The notes: a model not told the origin generated them from the letters alone. Counted from the first letter of the stretch, positions 1 to 7,238 are shown. The stretch is 7,290 nucleotides of DNA from CAXMRP01 sp964196155 (GCA_964196155.1 CAXMRP010000070.1:1-7290), one strand, 5' to 3'. Numbers and translations: made by a program.

Positions 1-1399
1 GGTCGAGCACAACCACCTCGTGGCCACTTGCGCGCAAGATCCTGTATACCGCCTGCCCAAAACGGCCGACGCCGGCCAGTATTGTTGTCGCCGGGGCATC
101 GATTGTATCGGCATCACGGTCGGTGTCGGTCGCCATTCTTGGCGCAATGACCTTTTCGAACAGGATAAACAGGGCAGGGGTCAAGAGCATGGACAGGGCG
201 ATGGCAAGCGTCAGCGGGCCAACAATGCTGTTCGGCAATACCGATGCGCCGGCGGCAAAGGCCACCAGAATGAACCCGAATTCGCCGGCCTGAGCCAAAC
301 CTAGCGAAAACAGCCATTTGTCACCGCCAGACAGGCGGAACAAATGGGCCAGCGCCAGCAAGATGGCAAATTTCAAGGCGATGATACCGACCGCTATGCC
401 GACTATCCCGAATGGATCGCCAAACAGCAGTTTGAAGTCGATGCTTGATCCCACGGATATGAAAAACAGCCCGAGCAGCAGGCCCTTGAACGGTTCGATA
501 TCGCTTTCAATTTCGTGGCGATATTCGCTATCCGACAAGACGACGCCGGCAAGGAACGTTCCGAGCGCCGGCGACAGACCGACGCTGTCCATCAAAAGGG
601 CAATGCCGATGACCAGAAGCAGCGCCGCGGCAGTGAAGATTTCCCGCAGACGGGCCTGTGCGATGAACCGGAAAATTGGCCGGACCAGATAACGCCCGCC
701 AACGACAATGCCGCCGCAGGCAACCAGAACGGCAATTGCCTGGGCCCAGCCGGGAAGGCCGGACAATATGCTTGCCCCCTCCGGCCCGTGTCCGGGCTCT
801 TCGCCATGTCCGGCGCCATTGTCTGCCGATTCAATTGTCGCTCCTTCGACAAGGGCACCTTCGCCCAAGACCATGTCGACCAGAGAAGGGTCGATCAGCA
901 GCGGCATCAGCGCCAGCATCGGGATCACCGCGATGTCCTGGAACAGCAGCACGGAAAACGATGACTGCCCCGCCGGTGTGCCGGCAAGACCCTTTTCGTT
1001 CAGGGATTGCAGGACAATTGCGGTAGAAGACAGCGACAGGATCATGCCGACGCTGAGTGCGGCACGCCATTCCAGTCCGAGTACCATCGCAGCCAGGGCG
1101 ATCATCGCAGTCGTGCCGGTTACCTGAAGTCCGCCCAGACCGATTAATTTGTGCCGCATGGCCCACAAGGCTGTCGGACGCAGCTCCAGGCCGACCAGAA
1201 ACAACATCATCACCACGCCAAATTCAGCAAAGTGTTTGACGTCTTCGCTTTGCGCGCCACCGATCAGGCCGAGGACCGGTCCGATTATGATGCCGGCGAT
1301 CAGGTAGCCCAGAACCGATCCCAAACCGAGGCGATTGGCGATGGGGACCGAGACGACGGCGGCGACAAGATAGACAAATGCCTGAGTCAGAAATTCCAT
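1..1399 (-). CDS. KefB/KefC-like glutathione-gated K+/H+ antiporter (CPA2 family), C-terminus cut by window edge
   Basis: Inner-membrane monovalent cation:proton antiporter of the Kef type. In characterised members, glutathione holds the K+ efflux path closed and glutathione-electrophile adducts open it, acidifying the cytoplasm as protection. The 466 visible residues start MEFLTQAFVYLVAAVV and form a run of hydrophobic membrane segments. LLFQDIAVIP carries the transport-region aspartate (D155). SEYRHEIESDIEPFKG at about residues 291-306 matches the acidic regulatory loop of KefC, followed by LLLGLFFISVG. The final segment, ILAGVGRFGQAVYRIL (about 440-455), is the glycine-rich Rossmann motif opening the RCK/KTN nucleotide-binding domain, which the window edge then cuts. 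The start is supported by AAGGA six bases upstream, and it overlaps the stop of the oxidoreductase gene (TAATG). A charged His/Glu/Gly-rich loop at about 187-206 lengthens the protein relative to E. coli KefC. KefB and KefC cannot be told apart from this part. Confidence 0.93.
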   Translation of the reverse strand, partial: MEFLTQAFVYLVAAVVSVPIANRLGLGSVLGYLIAGIIIGPVLGLIGGAQSEDVKHFAEFGVVMMLFLVGLELRPTALWAMRHKLIGLGGLQVTGTTAMIALAAMVLGLEWRAALSVGMILSLSSTAIVLQSLNEKGLAGTPAGQSSFSVLLFQDIAVIPMLALMPLLIDPSLVDMVLGEGALVEGATIESADNGAGHGEEPGHGPEGASILSGLPGWAQAIAVLVACGGIVVGGRYLVRPIFRFIAQARLREIFTAAALLLVIGIALLMDSVGLSPALGTFLAGVVLSDSEYRHEIESDIEPFKGLLLGLFFISVGSSIDFKLLFGDPFGIVGIAVGIIALKFAILLALAHLFRLSGGDKWLFSLGLAQAGEFGFILVAFAAGASVLPNSIVGPLTLAIALSMLLTPALFILFEKVIAPRMATDTDRDADTIDAPATTILAGVGRFGQAVYRILRASGHEVVVLD

Positions 1400-2019
1400 T
1401 ACGCGTCCTTCATCCGTTCCGGCATATCGGCAAAATAGTCGTTGAGGTGTTGCGCCCGTTCGGCCGCTTTAATGTCAAAATCGTCCTGTTCCAGTGCGCC
1501 AAGCAATGCCTTGTAGGCATCGATATGGGCCGCCAGTCCGTCGCTGCGGGCGGCAAAGCGGGCCTGATAGAGGATAAAGGGCGGCAGATAAGTCATCCCG
1601 CACAGTTTGGCCGTCTGTTCGAAGGGTCGGAACAGTTCGCGAATGGAATAACTGTTCATGCCCCGGCTTGTGTACGCCGCATCCGGGGCCCCAGATGTCA
1701 CGACGTTCAGGAACACCTTGCCTTTCAGCGCCTCGCCGTCCTTGCCGTAGGCATAGCCATATTCAAGTACAAGATCCTGCCATTCCTTGACGATTGCCGG
1801 TGCGGAATACCAGAAGATCGGGTGCTGGAATATAATGATGTCGTGTTCGTTGAGCCGCCCCTGTTCGCGCGCCACGTCGATATGAAACGTCGGATAGTCG
1901 GCATATAGATCGACAAAAGTCGTCGCTCCGACTTCGGCGGCGGCCTGGCGCATCGCGCGGTTGGCAACGGACATGTCATGTTGGGGGTGCGCATAAAGGA
2001 TGAGTATTGATTTGGTCAT
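1399..2019 (-). CDS. KefF/KefG-like NAD(P)H oxidoreductase (flavodoxin-fold Kef ancillary subunit)
   Basis: Soluble flavodoxin-like-fold quinone/NAD(P)H oxidoreductase. In characterised systems this protein docks on the cytoplasmic side of a Kef antiporter and is needed for full activity. The 206 residues show ILILYAHPQHDMSVANRAM (5-23), the HPxxxxSxxN flavin-site pattern of the Flavodoxin_2 family. They also show IIIFQHPIFWYSAPAIVKEW (61-80), close to the KefF QHP-x-x-WYS motif, and CGMTYLPPFILY (140-151), the typical Kef-partner C-terminal motif. Length is slightly above E. coli KefF/KefG (about 180). I chose ATG at 2019 because AGGA lies ten bases upstream and the protein then opens directly with the first beta strand. 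A GTG at 2040 would add seven residues but has no ribosome-binding site. The gene ends in the first base of the antiporter start codon, so the two are almost certainly co-translated. The position is kefF-like (paired upstream of the antiporter), but the KefF/KefG assignment is open. Confidence 0.93.
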   Translation of the reverse strand: MTKSILILYAHPQHDMSVANRAMRQAAAEVGATTFVDLYADYPTFHIDVAREQGRLNEHDIIIFQHPIFWYSAPAIVKEWQDLVLEYGYAYGKDGEALKGKVFLNVVTSGAPDAAYTSRGMNSYSIRELFRPFEQTAKLCGMTYLPPFILYQARFAARSDGLAAHIDAYKALLGALEQDDFDIKAAERAQHLNDYFADMPERMKDA

Positions 2020-2114
2020 GGATATTGCGTCCTGCGCCACGGAACCGGCGCACTCACCATTTCAACGATGGCTGTTGGCCGAGATGCCCTGACAGATATT
2101 TTCCGAGTGCCCCG

Positions 2115-4177
2115 TCAGGCTTTCTCATCCGATACACCCCGGCGGCGGCCGCCACGTCGCCGCCGTTCGCCGCCGGCACTTTTGCCGGTTCGCTCGGGCA
2201 GTTTTACAGTGTCGGCCAAATTGGGAAACAGGTCTACTTTGTTCGGGAAGGCCATGGCATTGACAAAATGTTCCTGGAATCGGGGCTCGATTGCTGTTTC
2301 AATTTTCTCAATGAATGTGACAGTTTTTTCGATCTCGCGGCGGTGGCCACGGTTAAGCAAGGCCATGCGCGCCCCGGTGCCGGCGGCATTGCCAATGCCG
2401 GCAATCTGCTTCAGGTCACAATCCGGCACCAGCCCGATGACCATGGCGTATTTGGGATCAATATAGGAGCCGAACGCGCCGGCAAGGCGGATGCGTTCGA
2501 TCTGTTCAATGCCGAGCTTGTCCATCAGCAGTTTTACACCGGCATATAGCGCAGCCTTGGCCAATTGAATGGCGCGGACATCGGTCTGGAGGATGCGGAT
2601 TTCAGGATTTCCGCCACCGTTTTTGCGCTGCAGGATGTACGACCATGTGCGCCCGTGCTGGACGATGCGGTCGCTCTGCACAGCCCGTGTCCCGTCGATT
2701 ACGCCGTCTTCATCGATGATACCGGCCAGAAACATCTCGCCGATCACTTCGATGATCCCCGACCCGCATATGCCGGTGACCCCGAGCGTTTCGGCGTGCC
2801 CGGCAAATTCAGGCTGATCGGACCATTCGTCGACGCCGATGATTTTGAAGCGCGGCTCAAGGGTCATCGGGTCAATTCGCACGCGTTCGATGGCGCCGGG
2901 AGCGGCACGCTGGCCGCCGGATATTTCAGCGCCTTCAAATGCCGGTCCGGTCGGTGACGACGCGGCAACGACACGCTCCTTGCTGCCCAGGATAATTTCC
3001 GCATTGGTGCCAACATCGACTAGCAATGTCATGGCGTCGGCACGGTGCGGACCTTCGGCAAGGGTCGCGCCTGCGGCGTCGGCGCCGACATGGCCGGCAA
3101 TGCAGGGCAGCATATAAATCTGTGCGCCCGGATTGATGGGCAATCCGATCTCGCGGGCCGGGAATGACAATGCCCCGGAAACTGCAAGCGCAAAGGGCGC
3201 GCCACCCAGTTCAACCGGATCAATGCCGAGAAACAGGTGATGCATTACCGGATTTCCGACGAACACCGCCTCAACGATATCGGAGTTCTTGATGCCGGCC
3301 TCTGCCGCGGCCTTGGCAATCAGGGTGCCGATAGCATCGCGGACCGCAGTCGTCATGGCCTGCTGGCCATCGGGATTCATCATCACGTAGGACACCCGGC
3401 TCATCAGGTCTTCGCCGAAGCGGATCTGTGGGTTGGGCGCACCTGTCGAGGCAAGGGTTCGGCCAGACAGAAGCGAAGACAGGTGGGCCGCAATGGTGGT
3501 GGAACCGATATCGACAGCCACACCGCAGGCAGAATTGTGAAAGCCTGGCCAAAGGGCGATCACCTCCGGTCCCTTACTCCCTCCCTGGTTATCGTCATGG
3601 ATGGCGGCCGTCACGGTAAAATCGCCGGCGCGCAAAATGGCCTGCACCTGCGGCAGGAGATGAAACGCAATTTGGGGATTTTCGAGTTCCCATTCATCGG
3701 ACAGTGCAGCCAGCAATCGATCCGCATCGCCGAGCGGTTTTCGATATCCGGCGGTCCGATTTCGACATAACAAAGCGTTGTCGCGGGATCGCGTTCGATG
3801 CGCCGGATCTCGGCCCGTTTGCGTACAACCTGGCGATTGATCTGGACATCCTGGGGAACATCGATAACCAGATCGCCCTCGATCAGCGCCGAGCAGGACA
3901 AGCGGCGGTCAGTCGGTAGGGGCTGTTTGTCTGCGTACCGCTGCTCTGTATCTGTAAATGGAGTGACGTGACCGGCTGTCGATGTGATCGCGTGTTTGGC
4001 GAATTGGCCTTCGACGACCTGAATCTGGCAGCGGCCGCACATGCCGCGCCCACCGCATACTGATTCAATGTAGACGCCGAGGGAGCGGGCCGCATCGAGC
4101 AACGACGTACCGCGCGCAAACCGGCCCCGCCGGCCCGACGGCATGAACAAAACCAGTGGATCTTCGTGCTCGCTCAT
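2115..4177 (-). pseudogene. RACo-like [2Fe-2S]/ASKHA (DUF4445) corrinoid-activation protein, interrupted by a one-base frameshift
   Basis: Homologue of RACo, the ATP-dependent activator that returns Co(II) corrinoid proteins to Co(I). The reading frame is split. The N-terminal part (4177 down to about 3740; that frame runs on to a stop at 3611) holds a plant-type ferredoxin domain with C41-x5-C47-x2-C50 and C95 (VCGGRGMCGRCQIQ, RRLSCSALIEGDL). The C-terminal part (about 3740 to 2115; open from 3773) holds the ASKHA ATPase: VAVDIGSTTIAAHL (phosphate 1, about 220-233), LLVDVGTNAEI (phosphate 2, about 385-395), GICGSGIIE and LAGAFGSYID. One extra A in the run at 3738-3741 joins DIE to KPLGDADRLL and gives one 687-residue frame, close to family length. 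Past the break the first frame encodes unrelated residues. The tail is Arg-rich (GERRRRGGRRRG). ATG 4177 has only a weak ribosome-binding site. Both halves look conserved, so a base-call error or a very recent mutation is likelier than an old pseudogene. No corrinoid methyltransferase is nearby. Confidence 0.88.
3738..3741 (-). other. Frameshift site: A4 homopolymer, one base short
   Basis: On the minus strand the coding sequence reads GAT ATC GAA AAC CGC. Reading one more A (GAA AAA CCG CTC GGC GAT) restores the RACo-family frame exactly, as DIE-KPLGD. A short homopolymer is a common place for both replication slippage and sequencing indels. The sequence alone cannot say which happened. Confidence 0.8.
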
Positions 4178-4256
4178 AACTGGCCCATACCTGTGCTGCG
4201 CATTGCAAAACCATACAATGAGTCTGGTGCCGTATTAACGCCTGAACTATCACAGG

Positions 4257-4286
4257 CATATCCAATGATCCGATGGAGCGGGTCAA
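4257..4286 (-). promoter_or_regulatory. Possible promoter for the RACo-like gene (weak)
   Basis: In the 149-bp gap between the parE stop and the RACo-like start, the minus strand has TTGACC (4281-4286), a good -35 match. It is followed after 18 bases by GATATG (4257-4262), a poor -10 match. The predicted start would leave a leader of roughly 75 bases. The -10 is weak enough that this may be chance. The gap does suggest that the RACo-like gene has its own transcription start rather than depending only on parE read-through. Confidence 0.22.
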
Positions 4287-4326
4287 GAACCTGAGTGGAC
4301 GCGGTGACCGGTGTGGCTGCCTGCCG

Positions 4327-6387
4327 TTAAACGTCGATTTCCGGCGCAAAAGCGGCACGTTCCTGAATGAACGCAAACCGGGCTTCCGGCTTGTTGCCCA
4401 TGAGGCGGGCCACACAATCTTTTGTCCCGGCGCTGTCTTCGGGGCGGCATTCCACGCGCAACAGTGCCCGCTTGTCCGGGTCCATCGTGGTCTCTTTCAG
4501 CTGTTTCATCGGCATTTCGCCAAGCCCCTTGAAGCGACTGACCTCGATCTTGCCGCGTCCCGTCAGCACATCGCGCTCGATCCGCGCTCTGTCGGCATCA
4601 TCGCGGGCATAGACGACATGGGCACCCTGTGCGAGGCGAAAGAGCGGCGGGACGGCGAGATACAGATGGCCGGTATCTATGAGCGCCGGCATTTCACGGT
4701 AAAAATAGGTAATCAGCAACGATGCAATATGGGCACCGTCGACATCGGCGTCGGTCATGATGATGACTTTGCCATAACGCAAATCGTCGCCACGATAGCG
4801 GCTGCCAGTGCCGCAGCCGAGGGCCTGGGCAAGATCGGCCAGTTGCTGGTTGGCGTTGACCTTGTCGCGGCCGGCGTTGGCGACATTGAGTATTTTGCCG
4901 CGCAGGGGAAGGATGGCTTGTGTCTTGCGGTTGCGGGCCTGTTTGGCCGAGCCGCCAGCAGAATCACCTTCCACGATGAACAGTTCAGTCTCATCACGCA
5001 CGGCGGATGAGCAATCGGCCAGTTTGCCGGGCAAGCGCAGTTTGCGGGTTGCGCTTTTGCGGGCCACATCCTTTTCGCGGCGCCGACGCAACCGCTCATC
5101 GGCGCGTTCCAGGACCCAGTCGAGGAGGATGGAGGCTTGAGCCGGTGATGCGGCAAGCCAATGGTCGAAGGCGTCGCGCACGGCGTTTTCGACAATCCTT
5201 GCCGCCCCGGCGGTGGCCAGCCGATCCTTAGTCTGGCCGACAAACTCCGGCTCGCGAACGAACACGGACAACATTGCTCCACAGGACGTCAGGATATCGT
5301 CAGAGTTGATGATCGACGCGCGCTTGTTGCCGATGAGCTCTCCATGGGCCTTCAGCCCGCGCAATAGGGCGCTGCGCAGGCCCGCCTCGTGGCTGCCGCC
5401 ATCGGGAGTTGGCACGGTGTTGCAATAGGATCGGACAAAGCCGTCGCCGGCAAACCAGGACATGGCCCATTCCACCGAACCGTTGCCACCCTGACGCCCG
5501 CCTTTGGGAAACGATGTGCCGGAAAAGCCGTCGCTGCCTACCAGTGTTTCGCCGGCCAGTTCCTCGGCCAGATAGTCCTGCAACCCGCCAGGGAAATGAA
5601 ATACCGCTTTTTCCGGTGTGTCCGAATTTTCCGGCAGCAAGCTCTTGTCACAGCTCCAGCGAATTTCGACACCGCCGAACAAGTAAGCTTTTGACCGGGC
5701 CATCCGGAACAGGCGTGCAGGGTCAAATCGTGCCTTGTCACCGAATATCTCCGGGTCCGGTCGAAAGCGCACCCGTGTTCCGCGGCGGTTGTGCACCTCG
5801 CCGACATTTTTCAGCTTGCCCAGCGGTTTGCCCCGGGAAAAGACCTGCCGGTACAAGGTGCGGTCGCGGGCAACCTCCACCTCCAAGCGTTCCGACAGGG
5901 CGTTGACAACGGACACGCCGACACCGTGCAGTCCGCCGGAGGTTTCATAGACTTTGGAGTCGAATTTGCCGCCGGCGTGAAGGGTCGTCATGATCACTTC
6001 GAGTGCCGACTTGTCCTTGTATTTGGGATGGGGATCGACCGGGATGCCGCGTCCATTGTCGCTGACACACAGGAAACCGTCTGGCTCCACCATGACATCG
6101 ATCCAGTTGGCATATCCACCAACGGCCTCGTCCATGGAATTGTCGATCACTTCGGCAAACAGATGATGGAGTGCCTTTTCATCGGTGCCGCCGATATACA
6201 TGCCGGGCCGCCGGCGAACCGGTTCCAGCCCTTCAAGGACCTCGATATCGGCGGCGGTATAGTCGTTAGTCGGATCCTTCGGGGTCTTGGCCGGTTTTTT
6301 CGGCCTTGCGGCACGACGCGGTGGTTCGTCCTCGATCAGCGGCTCCGGGGTAATGTTGGAAAACAAATCATCGGAACGGTCGGTCAT
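4327..6387 (-). CDS. parE: DNA topoisomerase IV subunit B (ParE)
   Basis: ATPase subunit of topoisomerase IV, which with ParC passes one duplex through another to decatenate daughter chromosomes. The 686 residues carry all expected parts. The GHKL ATPase has EVIDNSMDEA (about 79-88, catalytic Glu and Mg-binding Asn), DNGRGIPVD (110-118), HAGGKF and GGLHGVGVSVVNALS (151-165), with QTKDRL (about 383) as the switch-lysine loop. The TOPRIM domain has EGDSAGGSAKQARNRKTQ (about 471-488), LRGKILNV and MTDADVDGAHI (about 542-552), and FKGLGEM lies near 617. Length and the absence of the long GyrB insertion favour ParE over GyrB. The extra first 40 residues are charged and Pro/Lys-rich (about 20-40), common in alphaproteobacterial ParE. 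I chose ATG 6387 because GGAAG lies six bases upstream; the frame stays open to 6465, but that extension has no family resemblance. Nothing looks broken. Confidence 0.97.
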   Translation of the reverse strand: MTDRSDDLFSNITPEPLIEDEPPRRAARPKKPAKTPKDPTNDYTAADIEVLEGLEPVRRRPGMYIGGTDEKALHHLFAEVIDNSMDEAVGGYANWIDVMVEPDGFLCVSDNGRGIPVDPHPKYKDKSALEVIMTTLHAGGKFDSKVYETSGGLHGVGVSVVNALSERLEVEVARDRTLYRQVFSRGKPLGKLKNVGEVHNRRGTRVRFRPDPEIFGDKARFDPARLFRMARSKAYLFGGVEIRWSCDKSLLPENSDTPEKAVFHFPGGLQDYLAEELAGETLVGSDGFSGTSFPKGGRQGGNGSVEWAMSWFAGDGFVRSYCNTVPTPDGGSHEAGLRSALLRGLKAHGELIGNKRASIINSDDILTSCGAMLSVFVREPEFVGQTKDRLATAGAARIVENAVRDAFDHWLAASPAQASILLDWVLERADERLRRRREKDVARKSATRKLRLPGKLADCSSAVRDETELFIVEGDSAGGSAKQARNRKTQAILPLRGKILNVANAGRDKVNANQQLADLAQALGCGTGSRYRGDDLRYGKVIIMTDADVDGAHIASLLITYFYREMPALIDTGHLYLAVPPLFRLAQGAHVVYARDDADRARIERDVLTGRGKIEVSRFKGLGEMPMKQLKETTMDPDKRALLRVECRPEDSAGTKDCVARLMGNKPEARFAFIQERAAFAPEIDV

Positions 6388-6393
6388 TCTTGT

Positions 6394-6398
6394 CTTCC
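6394..6398 (-). promoter_or_regulatory. Ribosome binding site fixing the parE start
   Basis: GGAAG on the minus strand, six bases before ATG 6387. It decides between this start and upstream in-frame starts as far as 6465. Confidence 0.7.
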
Positions 6399-6429
6399 GG
6401 TGTGCAAATAAGTGTTTGTTATCGCGGTT

Positions 6430-6467
6430 TGGCACGGTGGGCGAATCATCCCCTAATTCTGGCACGG
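6430..6467. repeat. Direct repeat TGGCACGG x2, 30 bp apart
   Basis: TGGCACGG occurs at 6430-6437 and again at 6460-6467. The 30-bp period is about three helical turns, so both copies face the same side of DNA, as paired regulator sites often do. Only two copies are present and chance is not excluded. No regulator is identified. Confidence 0.4.
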
Positions 6468-6482
6468 CCCGCTCGTTCCCGC

Positions 6483-6519
6483 GACCGTTAGATTGTCGCT
6501 GCTATTGGTACCAACGGTC
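6483..6519. repeat. Inverted repeat with internal palindrome (operator-like)
   Basis: GACCGTT (6483-6489) pairs with AACGGTC (6513-6519) across 23 bases. The perfect palindrome TTGGTACCAA (6505-6514) overlaps the right arm. It sits near the middle of the divergent region, where a shared regulator could act on both genes. The repeats are directly visible; operator function is an inference without a named regulator. Confidence 0.35.
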
Positions 6520-6582
6520 GGCCGGGTGGACGAAAGCACCATCATGGGCCAAATATCGGTGCAACACATATGCACCGCCAAT

Positions 6583-6587
6583 GGAGG
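6583..6587 (+). promoter_or_regulatory. Ribosome binding site fixing the thioredoxin-like start
   Basis: GGAGG lies five bases before ATG 6593. The in-frame ATG at 6581 overlaps this Shine-Dalgarno sequence and has none of its own, so 6593 is preferred. Confidence 0.75.
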
Positions 6588-6592
6588 CAACA

Positions 6593-7138
6593 ATGGCTGT
6601 CAACAGCGCCGCGACCATCACAGCAGATCAGGCCCCGGATTTTAGCCTGCCGGGAACCGACGGCAAAACCTATTCGTTCGCCGATGTCGCCGGCGAAAAC
6701 GGTACAGTGATCGCCTTTATATGCAACCACTGTCCATATGTTCTGGCGATTGTCGATCGGATGACGGCGGACGCACAAACCCTGCGTGACGCCGGGATCG
6801 GTTTTGCTGCGATCTGCGCCAATGATTCCAGTACGCATCCGGCAGATTCATTCGATAATATGGCGAAATTCGCACGCGATAACGTGTTTTCCTTTCCGTA
6901 TCTGCATGACGAAACCCAGGAAACCGCGCGGGCCTACGATGCCGCCTGCACGCCGGAATTTTATGGTTTCGACGGAGCAGGCCGTCTTATCTATCACGGG
7001 CGTCTCGATGAAGGCCGCACGGAGCCCGTGCCTGATGGAATCAAGCGGGAGCTAGTCGCGGCAATGCTTGATCCGAATGGCAATCAGGGTACGGCAGCGA
7101 TACCGGCGATGGGATGTTCCATCAAGTGGAAGACATAA
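6593..7138 (+). CDS. Thioredoxin-fold / peroxiredoxin-like family protein (CNHC active site)
   Basis: A 181-residue soluble protein of the AhpC/TSA-like thioredoxin superfamily, the PRX-like group often named thioredoxin family protein. APDFSLPGTDGKTYSF (14-29) is the usual peroxiredoxin-like N-terminal strand region. TVIAFICNHCPYVLAIVDRM (38-57) carries the C44-x-x-C47 redox pair in the NHCPYV context typical of this group. CTPEFYGFDGAGRLIYHG (119-136) holds the expected cis-proline loop (P121), and the family ending GCSIKWK is present (174-180). No signal peptide is visible, so a cytoplasmic location is likely. The specific substrate is unknown for this group; thiol-disulfide or peroxide chemistry is the family-level expectation. 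The reading frame stays open back to 6287, but that part lies antisense to parE and has no family resemblance. A strong GGAGG supports the start. The gene is divergent from parE and shows no link to the Kef or RACo-like genes beyond a general redox theme. Confidence 0.9.
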   Translation: MAVNSAATITADQAPDFSLPGTDGKTYSFADVAGENGTVIAFICNHCPYVLAIVDRMTADAQTLRDAGIGFAAICANDSSTHPADSFDNMAKFARDNVFSFPYLHDETQETARAYDAACTPEFYGFDGAGRLIYHGRLDEGRTEPVPDGIKRELVAAMLDPNGNQGTAAIPAMGCSIKWKT

Positions 7139-7145
7139 AGCAGTC

Positions 7146-7166
7146 GTTCATGTCGATCAAATGAAC
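7146..7166 (+). repeat. Short hairpin after the thioredoxin-like gene
   Basis: GTTCAT (7146-7151) and ATGAAC (7161-7166) can pair around a nine-base loop, starting eight bases after the stop codon. There is no U-run after it and the stem is AT-rich, so it is at best a weak 3'-end structure and not a convincing intrinsic terminator. Confidence 0.3.
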
Positions 7167-7195
7167 CGGACGATCAAAATCATGACCGTCAAAGG

Positions 7196-7238
7196 CTGTC
7201 ACTAAGTGTCTGTCCAAGAACAATGGTTTGAGTGACAG
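7196..7238. repeat. 8-bp inverted repeat CTGTCACT / AGTGACAG
   Basis: CTGTCACT (7196-7203) and AGTGACAG (7231-7238) are perfect inverted copies separated by 27 bases. They lie upstream of the putative next gene start at 7286. No T-run follows, so this is more like a pair of regulator half-sites, or chance, than a terminator. Confidence 0.35.

Larger units (their letters stand above)
6388..6592. promoter_or_regulatory. Divergent intergenic region between parE and the thioredoxin-like gene
   Basis: These 205 bases must carry start signals for both divergent genes. I see no strong consensus promoter in either direction. One candidate for parE on the minus strand is TTGGTA (6509-6514) followed after 16 bases by TCTAAC (6487-6492), only a partial match. 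The region also holds a perfect 10-bp palindrome, a 7-bp inverted repeat around it, and an 8-bp direct repeat, listed separately. No coding potential consistent with a conserved protein was recognised. Confidence 0.4.

Noticed and set aside
20..1166. Several short open frames on both strands over the antiporter gene
   Set aside because: The minus-strand frame from 1399 gives a continuous Kef-type protein through the whole stretch; the others are shadows.
2020..2040. GTG start at 2040 for the oxidoreductase
   Set aside because: It has no Shine-Dalgarno sequence and adds seven residues before the first beta strand; ATG 2019 has AGGA upstream.
2007..2549. Plus-strand open frames opposite the RACo-like and oxidoreductase genes (including 1378-1908 and 3237-3770)
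   Set aside because: They mirror real minus-strand genes, and none has family motifs.
3735..3745. Programmed -1 ribosomal frameshift joining the two RACo halves
   Set aside because: The in-frame heptamer is C GAA AAC. This is not an X XXY YYZ slippery site, because the P-site codon cannot re-pair after slipping, so a one-base indel is simpler.
4273..5010. Plus-strand open frame of 245 codons opposite parE
   Set aside because: It lies wholly antisense to well-conserved ParE TOPRIM sequence, shows no recognisable motif, and is an expected shadow in GC-rich coding DNA.
5791..6411. Plus-strand open frame of 206 codons opposite the ParE N-terminus
   Set aside because: It is antisense to the ParE ATPase motifs and has no recognisable domain.
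6388..6465. Longer ParE starting at 6465
   Set aside because: The added 26 residues resemble no ParE N-terminus, and the best ribosome-binding site is six bases before ATG 6387.
6430..6475. Sigma-54 promoter based on TGGCACG
   Set aside because: Neither TGGCACG copy has the required GC of a TTGC-like -12 element at the correct spacing.
6287..6592. N-terminal extension of the thioredoxin-like protein back to 6287
   Set aside because: The extra part overlaps parE antisense and crosses the intergenic region; GGAGG before ATG 6593 gives a family-length protein.
7146..7238. Intrinsic terminator after the thioredoxin-like gene
   Set aside because: Neither inverted repeat in this gap is GC-rich or followed by a T-run.
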